A stretch of DNA of 64,000 nt from Bacillus sp. CH140a_4T (lineage in GTDB: Bacteria; Bacillota; Bacilli; Bacillales; Bacillaceae_G). A model generated the notes under the pieces. The model did not search any database and was not told where the DNA came from. It was given only the letters and a program-made list of their open reading frames with translations. The translations under genes and the position numbers were made by a program. Shown here piece after piece: positions 18,489 to 25,822 of the stretch (its first letter is position 1; each line of letters starts with the position of its first letter). The stretch is from the NCBI RefSeq assembly GCF_008923725.1, contig NZ_WBPF01000023.1, forward strand, positions 68,201 to 132,200. The letters are read 5' to 3'.

Positions 18489-18534
18489 AAAAATAAATCC
18501 ACCAGTAAGAATAAGCTTCACTGATGGATTTATT
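18489..18534 (-). terminator. Intra-operon hairpin, yceD/yceE
   Basis: AATAAATCCA(C)CAGT and ACTG(A)TGGATTTATT arms, with TTTATTTTTAAA following on the minus strand. Together with the hairpins after yceE and yceF it suggests graded expression along the operon. Confidence 0.65.
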
Positions 18535-18540
18535 AACCTA

Positions 18541-19125
18541 TTACTCTACATCTAAACCAAAGTTATTACATAGAGAACCTAATCCACCTTGGAATCCACT
18601 TCCAATTGCATTGAACTTCCAGTCACCTGCATGACGGTATAGTTCACCTACTACAACAGCTGTTTCAATAGAGAAATCTTCTCCTAAATCGTAACGAATT
18701 AACTCTGCATTCTTTTCTTCATCTAAAATACGTACGAAAGAGTTAGAAACTTGTCCGAAGTTTTGGCTACGACCTTCTCCATCATAAATTGTAATTGTGA
18801 AGCAAATACGTTCAATATGTGCAGGTACATTTTTCAAATCTACTTTGATTGATTCGTCATCGCCTTGACCTTCGCCAGTTCGATTATCTCCTAGATGCTC
18901 TACAGCACCATTCGCGCCTTTAGGGTTATTATAGAAGACGAAATCCTCTGCACCTGAAACTTTACCGTTAGCACCTACTAAGAAAATACTAACATCTAAG
19001 TCGAAATCGTTTTGTCCGTCATAACGATTCGTATCCCAACCAAGTCCTACAAGAACTTTCGAAAGACCTGGATTCGTTTTTGTTAAGTCTACCTTTTGTC
19101 CTTTTTTCAATGAAATTGATGCCAT
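18541..19125 (-). CDS. yceD: TerD-family protein
   Basis: A TerD-domain protein of 194 residues from ATG 19125 ([20 protein letters not shown]). An upstream in-frame TTG at 19131 is possible, but the GAGGAGGAATTG site favours the ATG. Acidic Ca2+-binding loops are [27 protein letters not shown] and [15 protein letters not shown]. Tandem with yceC (24 bases upstream) and yceE. The order and sizes match B. subtilis yceC-D-E. Confidence 0.93.
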   Translation of the reverse strand: MASISLKKGQKVDLTKTNPGLSKVLVGLGWDTNRYDGQNDFDLDVSIFLVGANGKVSGAEDFVFYNNPKGANGAVEHLGDNRTGEGQGDDESIKVDLKNVPAHIERICFTITIYDGEGRSQNFGQVSNSFVRILDEEKNAELIRYDLGEDFSIETAVVVGELYRHAGDWKFNAIGSGFQGGLGSLCNNFGLDVE

Positions 19126-19148
19126 ATGCAATTCCTCCTCGGTTTATT

Positions 19149-19745
19149 TTATTGATAACGTGATACAATCTCACTTAAGTTTTTATCTTGTGTGCCTTCT
19201 CCAACAGCTGAAAACTTCCATTCACTTCCGTGACGATACATTTCACCTGCAATTAAAGTCATTTTGCCAGCATAATTATCCGATAAATTATAGCGTGCTA
19301 ATTCTTCACCAGTTTGCGGGTTTTGAATACGAATATATGCATTACGAATCATCCCGAAATCTTGACGACGATTTACACCGTCATAAATATTTACAACGAA
19401 TACTAAACGATTAATACGGCTTGGAACTTTATGTAATTCTACGAAAATTGTTTCGTCGTCACCAGCACCTTCACCTGTTAAATTATCTCCTGAATGAATA
19501 ATACTACCACAATTAGAAAGCTTGTTTCCGAAGTAAACTAAATCGTTTTTGTTTAAAAAACGATCTCCTTCTAACATAACAACAGATGCATCACAATCTA
19601 CATTTGGTTTACTTCCAAATAATGAAGACAGAAACCCACCTGATTGTCCAATTGGATCCCAGCCTAAGCCAACCTGTAGTTTTGCTACTTTTGGTTGTCC
19701 TTTCGTTAAATCGATCTTTTGACCTTTTTCTAAAATAATAGGCAT
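19149..19745 (-). CDS. yceC: TerD-family protein, divergent first member
   Basis: A 198-residue TerD-domain protein heading the operon. It has the same frame of motifs (VGLGWDP, HSGDNLTGEGAGDDET, NIYDGVNRRQDFG) but an insertion SGGFLSSLFGSKPN before the first acidic strand, which is VDCDASVVML rather than DFDLDAS. Start ATG follows GAAAGGAAGAAACTTC. As in B. subtilis it is the most divergent of the three paralogues. Confidence 0.92.
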   Translation of the reverse strand: MPIILEKGQKIDLTKGQPKVAKLQVGLGWDPIGQSGGFLSSLFGSKPNVDCDASVVMLEGDRFLNKNDLVYFGNKLSNCGSIIHSGDNLTGEGAGDDETIFVELHKVPSRINRLVFVVNIYDGVNRRQDFGMIRNAYIRIQNPQTGEELARYNLSDNYAGKMTLIAGEMYRHGSEWKFSAVGEGTQDKNLSEIVSRYQ

Positions 19746-19805
19746 GAAGTTTCTTCCTTTCTACAAAGCATTTTCCAAAGCGGAAAATATTGTATTCTTC
19801 CCTTA

Positions 19806-19874
19806 CATTGTAGCATTATTTACCTAGTGATAAAAAGGATAAATTCTCAGTTATATGAAAACATTCATATAACT
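19806..19874 (-). promoter_or_regulatory. Promoter region of the yce operon with 11-bp palindrome
   Basis: On the minus strand ATGCTACAAT gives an extended -10 about 60 bases before yceC. Upstream, AGTTATATGAA-AACA-TTCATATAACT (19849-19874) is a perfect 11-bp inverted repeat without a T-run, so an operator is likelier than a terminator. No classical extracytoplasmic-function sigma motif could be assigned with confidence. Confidence 0.45.
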
Positions 19875-20072
19875 TATTTATGCTAATGTAAGAAGTGGTA
19901 AATAGCACCAATCCGCCCTGCACAATTACCGTTTTGTGCAAGTTCAATCTCGCAATTACTATAAATCTCTTTATTTAAATATTTTTCTACCCCTTCTTTT
20001 ATTTCTTTTACTTCTTTTAAAAACTTATTTCCCCTATCAGTAATTCCTCCACCTATAACAATCATTTCTGGA

Positions 20073-20330
20073 GTGAACTACCCCCACTTAGTATCTCTTA
20101 CGAGCTTACCCCGAGTGGGGACTTCTCGGTTCATCGCTACTTTTGATAGCTAACGAATTTGTCCTATGACAGCCGAGCTAACTCCCTTGTTCCAAAGGTT
20201 ATTTCTTACGATTTATATCAATGCTAATAACCGCATGGCTTCCTTTCTGATATTGATCGCTGCGTTATAGTCACGACTGATTGTGAGTCCACACGAACAC
20301 ACATACGTGCGTTCACATAATGATATTTCT
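20073..20330 (-). ncRNA. Probable omega (reRNA) guide RNA of the TnpB element
   Basis: In TnpB elements the guide RNA scaffold overlaps the 3' end of tnpB and runs to the right end; the guide is the flanking host DNA. Here the minus strand before the end carries CCCCACTCGGGG...AAGTGGGGGTAGTTCAC, a paired scaffold ending. The guide would start TCCAGAAATGATTGTTATAG (20072-20053). The upstream boundary is a guess. Confidence 0.6.
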
Positions 20331-21325
20331 TTTTTGTTTCCACAACGGCTACACATCTTTGTAGAAGGAAACCATTTATCTATTTTCACAAGCTGTTTTC
20401 CTTGTTCTTGTAGCTTATATGCTAAAAATGTCGTGAACATCCGCCAACCGTTATCCGCTACACTCTTACCAAATCTAAGTGCTCGTGACATTCCTTTCAT
20501 ATGTAGATCTTCGATTGCTACAACATCAAAATTCGCAGCTAATTCTTTAGACTTATGATGAAGGAAATTCTTACGTTGATTGGTGACCTTTTCATGCAAC
20601 TTCGCTACACGAATGCGTTGTTTATTCCAGCGCTCTGAATCTTTTACACGTCTTGCCAATACTCGTTGCGCTTTTGCTAATCTATCTAACATCTGACGAT
20701 AAAAGCGAGGATAATTGGCTTTCTCATCTTCGCTACTCACGTACAATTCAGCCATTGCGAAGTCTAATCCAACTACACGTTCTACTTCTTTTGGAGTGAT
20801 TTCTTTTTCATATTCGGTCAAAATAGACACTTAATACTTACCAGTTGGTGTCATCGAAATTGTGCACGACTTGATGATATGGTTTTGCGGTATCTCTCTA
20901 TGTTGCTTCAGTTTCACCATTTTCAATTTTGGTAATTTGATATAACCATGAAATAACATAATATTTCCGTTTACTCGATTCGTTGTATAGGATTTTCTAC
21001 TCTTTTTACTTTTGAATGTAGGAAAATCACTTTGACCACTAAAAAAATTCTTATAAGCAGTTTGCAAGTTTAATTGAGCGTTGGCCAATGCCAATGAATC
21101 AACTTCTTTCAACCATTCATACTCCACTTTGTATTTTGCAGGAGTAGGAAATTTTTGCTTCTTCAGTTCTTCCTTATTCGCTTTGTGTTTTATATATATT
21201 TCCTTTCGTTCAGCCAGCATTTTATTATATACAAAACGTACACACCCGAACGTTTTACGTATGAGATGTGCTTGTTCTTCTGTTGGATACAGACGAAACT
21301 TGTACGCCTTATTCTGCTTTGTCAT
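20213..21325 (-). pseudogene. tnpB: tnpB, split by one in-frame ochre codon
   Basis: RNA-guided nuclease of the TnpB (OrfB) family, ancestor group of Cas12. Two same-frame pieces: 21325-20831 (KAYKFRLYPTEEQ..., N-terminal part ending TPTGKY) and 20830-20213, separated only by TAA where a tyrosine or similar is expected (TAT TAA GTG TCT). The second part, beginning at GTG, holds the whole RuvC core: D in VVGLDFAMAELYV, E in VVAIEDLHMKGM, D in SRDYNAAINI, plus the zinc finger CSRCG...CSCG. A GAGGTGA site lies before the first ATG. Read-through or re-start at the GTG could still give protein. Confidence 0.85.
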
Positions 21326-22405
21326 ATCCATTCACCTCACTTTTCGCTTCATTTCCCATAAGCTATGACGGTGATCCCAAGACCTGAACACTACATGGTT
21401 ATTATCTACTTTCATTGTTATATCAAACTTTACCTCTTATAAGACTGATTATATCAAGGGCGAAATAAATAGGAAAACCAAATGTTTGGCTATGCCAAAC
21501 CGAAATTCATCTCCCACCTACCGCTAGACTATCGTCTTTCACACGCCCCAGGAAGGTGATTTTTTTCGGATAATGCGTTAAAAATATAAGCAAGGTTACT
21601 AATTCCAATCGCTAAGTGCTTAAAGAAAACCTCAACTGCCTGCTTAACTTCCCTATCGCCTTTATCATACAGTTCGAAAATCTTTTTTCCATTCCAATCG
21701 CTTTCACCTTTATATTTTCGCACAAGACGAATTAACCCTGAAATGGAAGCGACCTCTTCAAACGGCTTTCCTTCTATTAACATATTTCCCCACTCACCAG
21801 CACTAAAAGAATGTCCTCTGTATAACTCTTCACCTATAAAAATTGCTCCTCCAATACCTGTTCCAAGAGTGAGCATAATAAAATTTCTTTTTCCGTTTCC
21901 AATCCCTTTCCATGTCTCTCCCAAAACTGCGCAATTCACATCATTTTCAACGGACACAGGAACTTGTAATACTCCTTGCAATCTATCAATAATAGGAATA
22001 GTCGCGTAGTTCGGAATATGCTCCACCCCTCCCGTTACAACCCCTGTATAAATATTAACAATTCCCGCAGTACTAATGCCAATTCCAGAAATCGTATGTT
22101 TATTCATTAATTATTTGGATAGAAGAATAAGTTTTTGAATGATTTGTTCCCCACCCAAATGAATTTCTGTTGGAACTGTTTTATGCTTTAGTACTGTGCC
22201 TGTTTCTGAAACAATTCCATATTTAATTTGTGTACCACCAATATCAAATGCAATATATTCTTTCATCTGCTGTCACTTCCTCTACTGTAATGAGTGTAAA
22301 ACTTCCACCACTCCACTATTATAAAGAATTTACACTAACTCTTTTCTCTCTTCAGAAATACACCACCTTTTTCTATATATAGTTTTTTTGCATAAAACTC
22401 TTTTT

Positions 22406-22461
22406 CCTAAGAAATATTACAAAGGGATGTATTTTAGATGGAATATTAATTTCTTAGGAGG
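22406..22461 (+). promoter_or_regulatory. Inverted repeat overlapping the Shine-Dalgarno of the LPNTA gene
   Basis: CCTAAGAAAT (22406-22415) pairs perfectly with ATTTCTTAGG (22449-22458), whose last bases are part of the AGGAGG ribosome site (22456-22461). In RNA this could hide the ribosome site or, as DNA, be an operator. Confidence 0.5.
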
Positions 22462-22467
22462 AAAACA

Positions 22468-23481
22468 ATGACGAAAATCTTCATTTTAGCATCAACTCTT
22501 TCTTTATCTTTTTTTAGTGGTTTAAATATCGGTAATGCAGCAACGGAAAACTTCTCTCCAGCAACAAACGCAATTGTACAAAATAACGATCATTTAGCAG
22601 AAGGTAACTCAAAAGATAATAATAAACCACCAGGAAACAATGGTTCTCAGGACGATAGTGGTTCTGATGGCAGTGGTTCTGGCGGTAACGGTTCTGGCGG
22701 CAATGGTTCTGGTGGCAACGGTTCTGGTGGCAATGGCTCTGGTGGCAACGGTTCTGGTGGCAATGGCTCTGGCGGCAACGGTTCTGGTGGCAATGGTTCT
22801 GGTGGCAACGGTTCTGGTGGCAACGGTTCTGATGGCAGTGGTTCTGGTGGCAATGGCTCTGATGGCAACGGTTCTGATGGCAGCGGTTCTGGTGGCAATG
22901 GCTCTGGCGGCAACGGTTCTGGTGGCAATGGCTCTGGTGGCAATGGCTCTGGTGGCAATGGCTCTGGCGGCAACGGTTCTGGTGGCAGCGGTTCTGGTGG
23001 CAATGGTTCTGGCAGCAATGGCTCTGGCGGCAACGGTTCTGATGGCAGCGGTTCTGGTGGCAATGGTTCTGGCGGCAACGGTTCTGGTGGCAGCGGTTCT
23101 GGTGGCAGCGGTTCTGGTGGCAGCGGTTCTGGTGGCAGCGGTTCTGGTGGCAGCGGCTCTGGTGGCAGCGGCTCTGGTGGCAGCGGCTCTCAAGGCGGTA
23201 ACCGCGTTAAAGGTGATAGCAGTTCTCAAGGGGGTAACCGCGTTAAAGGCGATAGCAGTTCTCAAGGGGGCAATGGCTCTCAAGGCGGTAACCGCGTTAA
23301 AGGCGATAGCAGTTCTCAGGGGGGCAACGGTTCCCAAGGTGGTAATGTAAAAGATAATGCGAAAAAACAAGGCGATAAGTTACCTAATACTGCAACACAT
23401 TATCCTGCATCTATTTTAATGGGACTTTCAACATTCCTAATTGGTATGTTACTATTTATTCGCCGTAAAAACGCAAAATAA
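22468..23481 (+). CDS. Gly/Ser-repeat cell-wall protein with LPNTA sorting signal
   Basis: A 337-residue secreted protein. Residues 1-24 are a signal peptide ending GNAA. The middle is 35 pentapeptide repeats of the GSGGN/GSGGS type, then three copies of a 12-residue unit QGGNRVKGDSSS. The C-terminus is a sortase signal: LPNTA, a hydrophobic segment (SILMGLSTFLIGMLLFI) and RRKNAK. LPNTA rather than LPxTG is the motif used by sortase C of the B. cereus group, whose B. anthracis substrates BasH and BasI are placed in the wall of sporulating cells. This may be BasH-like; no srtC is in the window. The repeat region should be disordered and flexible. Confidence 0.88.
   Translation: MTKIFILASTLSLSFFSGLNIGNAATENFSPATNAIVQNNDHLAEGNSKDNNKPPGNNGSQDDSGSDGSGSGGNGSGGNGSGGNGSGGNGSGGNGSGGNGSGGNGSGGNGSGGNGSGGNGSDGSGSGGNGSDGNGSDGSGSGGNGSGGNGSGGNGSGGNGSGGNGSGGNGSGGSGSGGNGSGSNGSGGNGSDGSGSGGNGSGGNGSGGSGSGGSGSGGSGSGGSGSGGSGSGGSGSGGSGSQGGNRVKGDSSSQGGNRVKGDSSSQGGNGSQGGNRVKGDSSSQGGNGSQGGNVKDNAKKQGDKLPNTATHYPASILMGLSTFLIGMLLFIRRKNAK
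22660..23184 (+). repeat. 15-bp coding tandem repeat, 35 units
   Basis: Exactly 525 bp of GGTTCTGGTGGCAAC-type units in frame, with changes limited mostly to third positions and to the Gly/Asp and Asn/Ser codons. The last seven units are GSGGS. Length is likely to vary between strains. Confidence 0.92.
23191..23316 (+). repeat. 36-bp coding repeat, three copies
   Basis: Copies at 23191-23226, 23227-23262 and 23281-23316 encode QGGNRVKGDSSS; an 18-bp QGGNGS unit separates the last two. Confidence 0.88.
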
Positions 23482-23528
23482 AAACACATCCTTCCATCTA
23501 AAAAATACATGAAACAAATTGAAAAACT

Positions 23529-23577
23529 AAAAGGGACTTTGGATTGCATTTTATTATGCAACCCAAAGTCCTTTTTA
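23529..23577. terminator. Bidirectional terminator
   Basis: AAGGGACTTTGG(A)TTGCAT and ATGCAA(C)CCAAAGTCCTTTT arms between the LPNTA gene and proS. Confidence 0.88.
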
Positions 23578-23596
23578 TCACCTATCAGAAAGAGTA

Positions 23597-25027
23597 TTAA
23601 TACGCTTTTCCCCAATACACCATTTGCTTCGCTTCTTTACCACAACAAATACATTCTTCAGCTAAATGCTCTTGCTCAAAAGGCATACAGCGTGAAGATA
23701 CACCAACTTCTTCTTTTAGTTTCTCTTCACAAGCTAATTCTCCGCACCACATCGCCTTAATAAACCCTTGCTTTTCATCAGCTACTTTTTTCATCTCTTC
23801 GAAATTCGTCGCACTATACGTATTCTCATCGCGAAATACTTTTGCCTTATTAAATAAAGAATTATGAATTTCCTCAAGTAATGCTGGAATACGTTCTTCT
23901 ATTTGATCCATTGATATAAACTCTTTTTCCTTCGTATCTCTTCTTACAAGTACAACTTGATTCTTTTCAATATCTTTAGGCCCAACTTCTAATCGAATTG
24001 GAATGCCCTTCATTTCATACTCATTAAATTTCCAGCCTGGTGTTTTATTACTAGCATCTATTTTCACGCGTGCAACCTTTTGAATATGCCCTTGTAACTC
24101 TGTTGCTTTCTCTAAAACTCCTTCTTTATGCTGAGCAATTGGTACGATAACAACTTGTACTGGTGCGACTTTAGGAGGCATTACAAGCCCATTATTATCA
24201 CTATGAACCATAATAAGTCCACCTATCATTCTTGTTGATACTCCCCAAGATGTTTGGTGTACATATTGCCACTTACCGTTACGATCTAAAAACTTAATAT
24301 CAAATGCTTCTGAGAAGTTCGTTCCAAAGTTATGGGATGTTCCTGTTTGAAGTGCTTTCCCATCATGCATTAAGCTTTCAATTGTATAAGTTGCCTTTGC
24401 GCCCGCAAATTTTTCTTTTTCTGTTTTTTGTCCTTTAATTACTGGTATCGCTAAGTATTCTTCACAGAAAGAAGCATATAGATTTAAAATATGTAACGTT
24501 TCAGCTTGAGATTCTTCTGCCGTTTCATGAATTGTATGACCCTCTTGCCATAAGAATTCCGTTGTACGAAGGAATGGCCTTGTTGTCTTTTCCCAACGAA
24601 CTACTGAACACCACTGATTATATAGCTTTGGCAAATCATTATAGGATTGCACAATTTTTGAAAAATGCTCACAGAATAAAGTTTCAGATGTAGGGCGTAC
24701 ACAAAGTCTCTCTGCTAACTTTTCATCCCCGCCATGTGTCACCCATGCTACTTCAGGAGCAAATCCTTCTACATGATCCTTCTCTTTTTGCAATAAACTC
24801 TCTGGGATAAACATTGGCATATACACATTTTCATGACCTGTTGCTTTTAACTTCTCATCCATAACTTTCTGCATATTTTCCCATAAGGCATAACCGTACG
24901 GACGTAGAATCATACACCCTTTTACACTTGAATAATCAACAAGTTCTGCTTTTTTTACAATATCTGTGTACCACTGTGCAAAGTCCTCTTCCATCTTCGT
25001 AATTGCTTGTACTTGTTCTTTTGCCAT
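23597..25027 (-). CDS. proS: Prolyl-tRNA synthetase (short, archaeal/eukaryal-like type)
   Basis: Charges tRNA-Pro with proline. The product is 476 residues from ATG 25027 ([20 protein letters not shown]), placed by a GAAGGAGG site; the longer frame to 25105 reads through the T-box terminator and is not real. Class II motifs are visible: motif 2 [17 protein letters not shown], the RPTSE motif near residue 115, and motif 3 [16 protein letters not shown]. It lacks the large editing insertion of bacterial-type ProRS, matching the ~480-residue type that many bacilli carry as a second enzyme. The C-terminal zinc-type [20 protein letters not shown] is typical. Controlled by the T-box upstream. Confidence 0.93.
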   Translation of the reverse strand: MAKEQVQAITKMEEDFAQWYTDIVKKAELVDYSSVKGCMILRPYGYALWENMQKVMDEKLKATGHENVYMPMFIPESLLQKEKDHVEGFAPEVAWVTHGGDEKLAERLCVRPTSETLFCEHFSKIVQSYNDLPKLYNQWCSVVRWEKTTRPFLRTTEFLWQEGHTIHETAEESQAETLHILNLYASFCEEYLAIPVIKGQKTEKEKFAGAKATYTIESLMHDGKALQTGTSHNFGTNFSEAFDIKFLDRNGKWQYVHQTSWGVSTRMIGGLIMVHSDNNGLVMPPKVAPVQVVIVPIAQHKEGVLEKATELQGHIQKVARVKIDASNKTPGWKFNEYEMKGIPIRLEVGPKDIEKNQVVLVRRDTKEKEFISMDQIEERIPALLEEIHNSLFNKAKVFRDENTYSATNFEEMKKVADEKQGFIKAMWCGELACEEKLKEEVGVSSRCMPFEQEHLAEECICCGKEAKQMVYWGKAY

Positions 25028-25051
25028 AGTCAGTCTTCCTCCTTCTAGAAA

Positions 25052-25272
25052 ATACAAAAAAGCCCGTGTCCCTAAATAGGGACCGAGCTTTGCCGGCGTT
25101 ACCACCCTGATTCATGCACAAAAATTGCGCATGCTCTCTTTTTGATAACGGGAAACTCCCGCTGCATATGCAGAACGCAAAGGTAGGTTCCATATCGCCT
25201 TTTTAAGAATCTTTCAGCCTACTGGATTCTCTCTCTGCTAAAAAGGTTGAATATGTACTAATCCTTTTTCAT
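25052..25272 (-). promoter_or_regulatory. T-box leader of proS
   Basis: On the minus strand: GGATTAGTACA (AGTA motif) near the start, a stem I region with GGAACCTACC in the specifier position (CCT, proline), the T-box core CAGGGTGGTAACGCCGG (25110-25092), and a terminator with GGTCCCT/AGGGAC arms and TTTTTT (25054-25090). Uncharged tRNA-Pro should stabilise the antiterminator and turn on proS. Confidence 0.88.
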
Positions 25273-25374
25273 CGTTATAACGAAATAAATTTGTTGATTA
25301 TCATAATACAAATTCTTTTTTAAAACAATAGCTAATTTTCTAACTTTTATATATTCTTTTCATTTTTTACAGTT

Positions 25375-25668
25375 TTATACGTAGCTTTTTCGCGAGATTT
25401 TTACAAGTTGATGTGCAATCATACCGATAAGTGTACCAAGTAGAACGAAGAAACCAATAAATCCATATCCCATTCCTTCCCATCCACCAATCACCATCAT
25501 TGTAACGGGAAAGGATGCTAAACAAAGAAGTATTAAACTAAGTGCAAATATAATATCAAACTGCTTGTTTGGAAACCGTTTCTTTAATAAATACGAAATA
25601 GCAAATACAAGGATAATCGTAATTCCGCCAATGATGTAAAAGATACTAAATCCATCTAGCCAATCCAT
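25375..25668 (-). CDS. Small membrane protein, YesK-like
   Basis: A 97-residue protein from ATG 25668 (MDWLDGFSIFYIIGG), chosen because GGAAGGAGGAAACACT lies just upstream and inside a longer frame. Three hydrophobic segments (about residues 9-27, 37-58 and 67-86) with KKRFPNK between the first two. It resembles the YesK-type small membrane proteins of bacilli in size and layout, but I cannot confirm the family. It stands alone. Confidence 0.65.
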   Translation of the reverse strand: MDWLDGFSIFYIIGGITIILVFAISYLLKKRFPNKQFDIIFALSLILLCLASFPVTMMVIGGWEGMGYGFIGFFVLLGTLIGMIAHQLVKISRKSYV

Positions 25669-25822
25669 AGTGTTTCCTCCTTCCATTCATTCCCTTATAC
25701 TTAATTATATGTTTAACTTTTCTGAAAATAAACAATAAATTTTCACCTCAAAATATATTTTTATTACTAGGTATTAATAGTAATATATAAGAATAGGTTT
25801 TATATAATCAGGAGGGAACTTT

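Larger units (their letters stand above)
20073..21577 (-). mobile_element. TnpB-only IS200/IS605-type element (IS1341 group), 1505 bp
   Basis: The ends are set by the interrupted ROK frame. Left end starts CGCATTATCCG at 21577 directly after host TTTAA; right end finishes GTAGTTCAC at 20073, before host TCCAGAAATG. No target duplication, as expected for this family. The left end contains the palindrome GTTTGGCATAGCCAAAC (21484-21500); the right end is rich in stems (CCCCACT / AGTGGGG). There is no TnpA (Y1 transposase) gene, so movement would need one in trans. Confidence 0.88.
19883..22266 (-). pseudogene. ROK-family sugar kinase gene, broken by a stop codon and an IS
   Basis: Three in-frame pieces on the minus strand: codons 1-51 from ATG 22266 (MKEYIAFDIGGTQIKYGIV, the ROK phosphate-binding motif), an in-frame TAA at 22113-22111 (codon 52), then continuing in the same frame through ISTAGIV, ENDVNCAVLGE and TLGTGIGGAIFIGEELYRG to 21578, and the C-terminal end PEMIVIGGGITDRG... 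from 20072 to 19883. Removing 20073-21577 rejoins codons for YIFN and PEMIVIGGG exactly. Family members phosphorylate glucose, N-acetylmannosamine or beta-glucosides, or regulate sugar genes. A residual reading frame starts at ATG 22107. The intact gene would have been about 300 codons. Confidence 0.85.

Noticed and set aside
14174-19745. yce/ter operon as a new anti-phage or stress island
   Set aside because: Gene order and lengths match the chromosomal B. subtilis yceCDEFGH operon, so it is a conserved locus rather than an acquired system.
22660-23184. Tandem repeats as a possible CRISPR array
   Set aside because: Units are 15 bp, contiguous, in frame in a secreted protein, with no spacers and no cas genes.
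22609-23370. Long antisense and shifted reading frames across the Gly/Ser repeat
   Set aside because: They come only from the 15-bp periodicity, which leaves other frames free of stops; no ribosome sites and extreme low-complexity products.
25028-25105. N-terminal extension of proS
   Set aside because: Lies in the T-box terminator region; the strong ribosome site is before ATG 25027.
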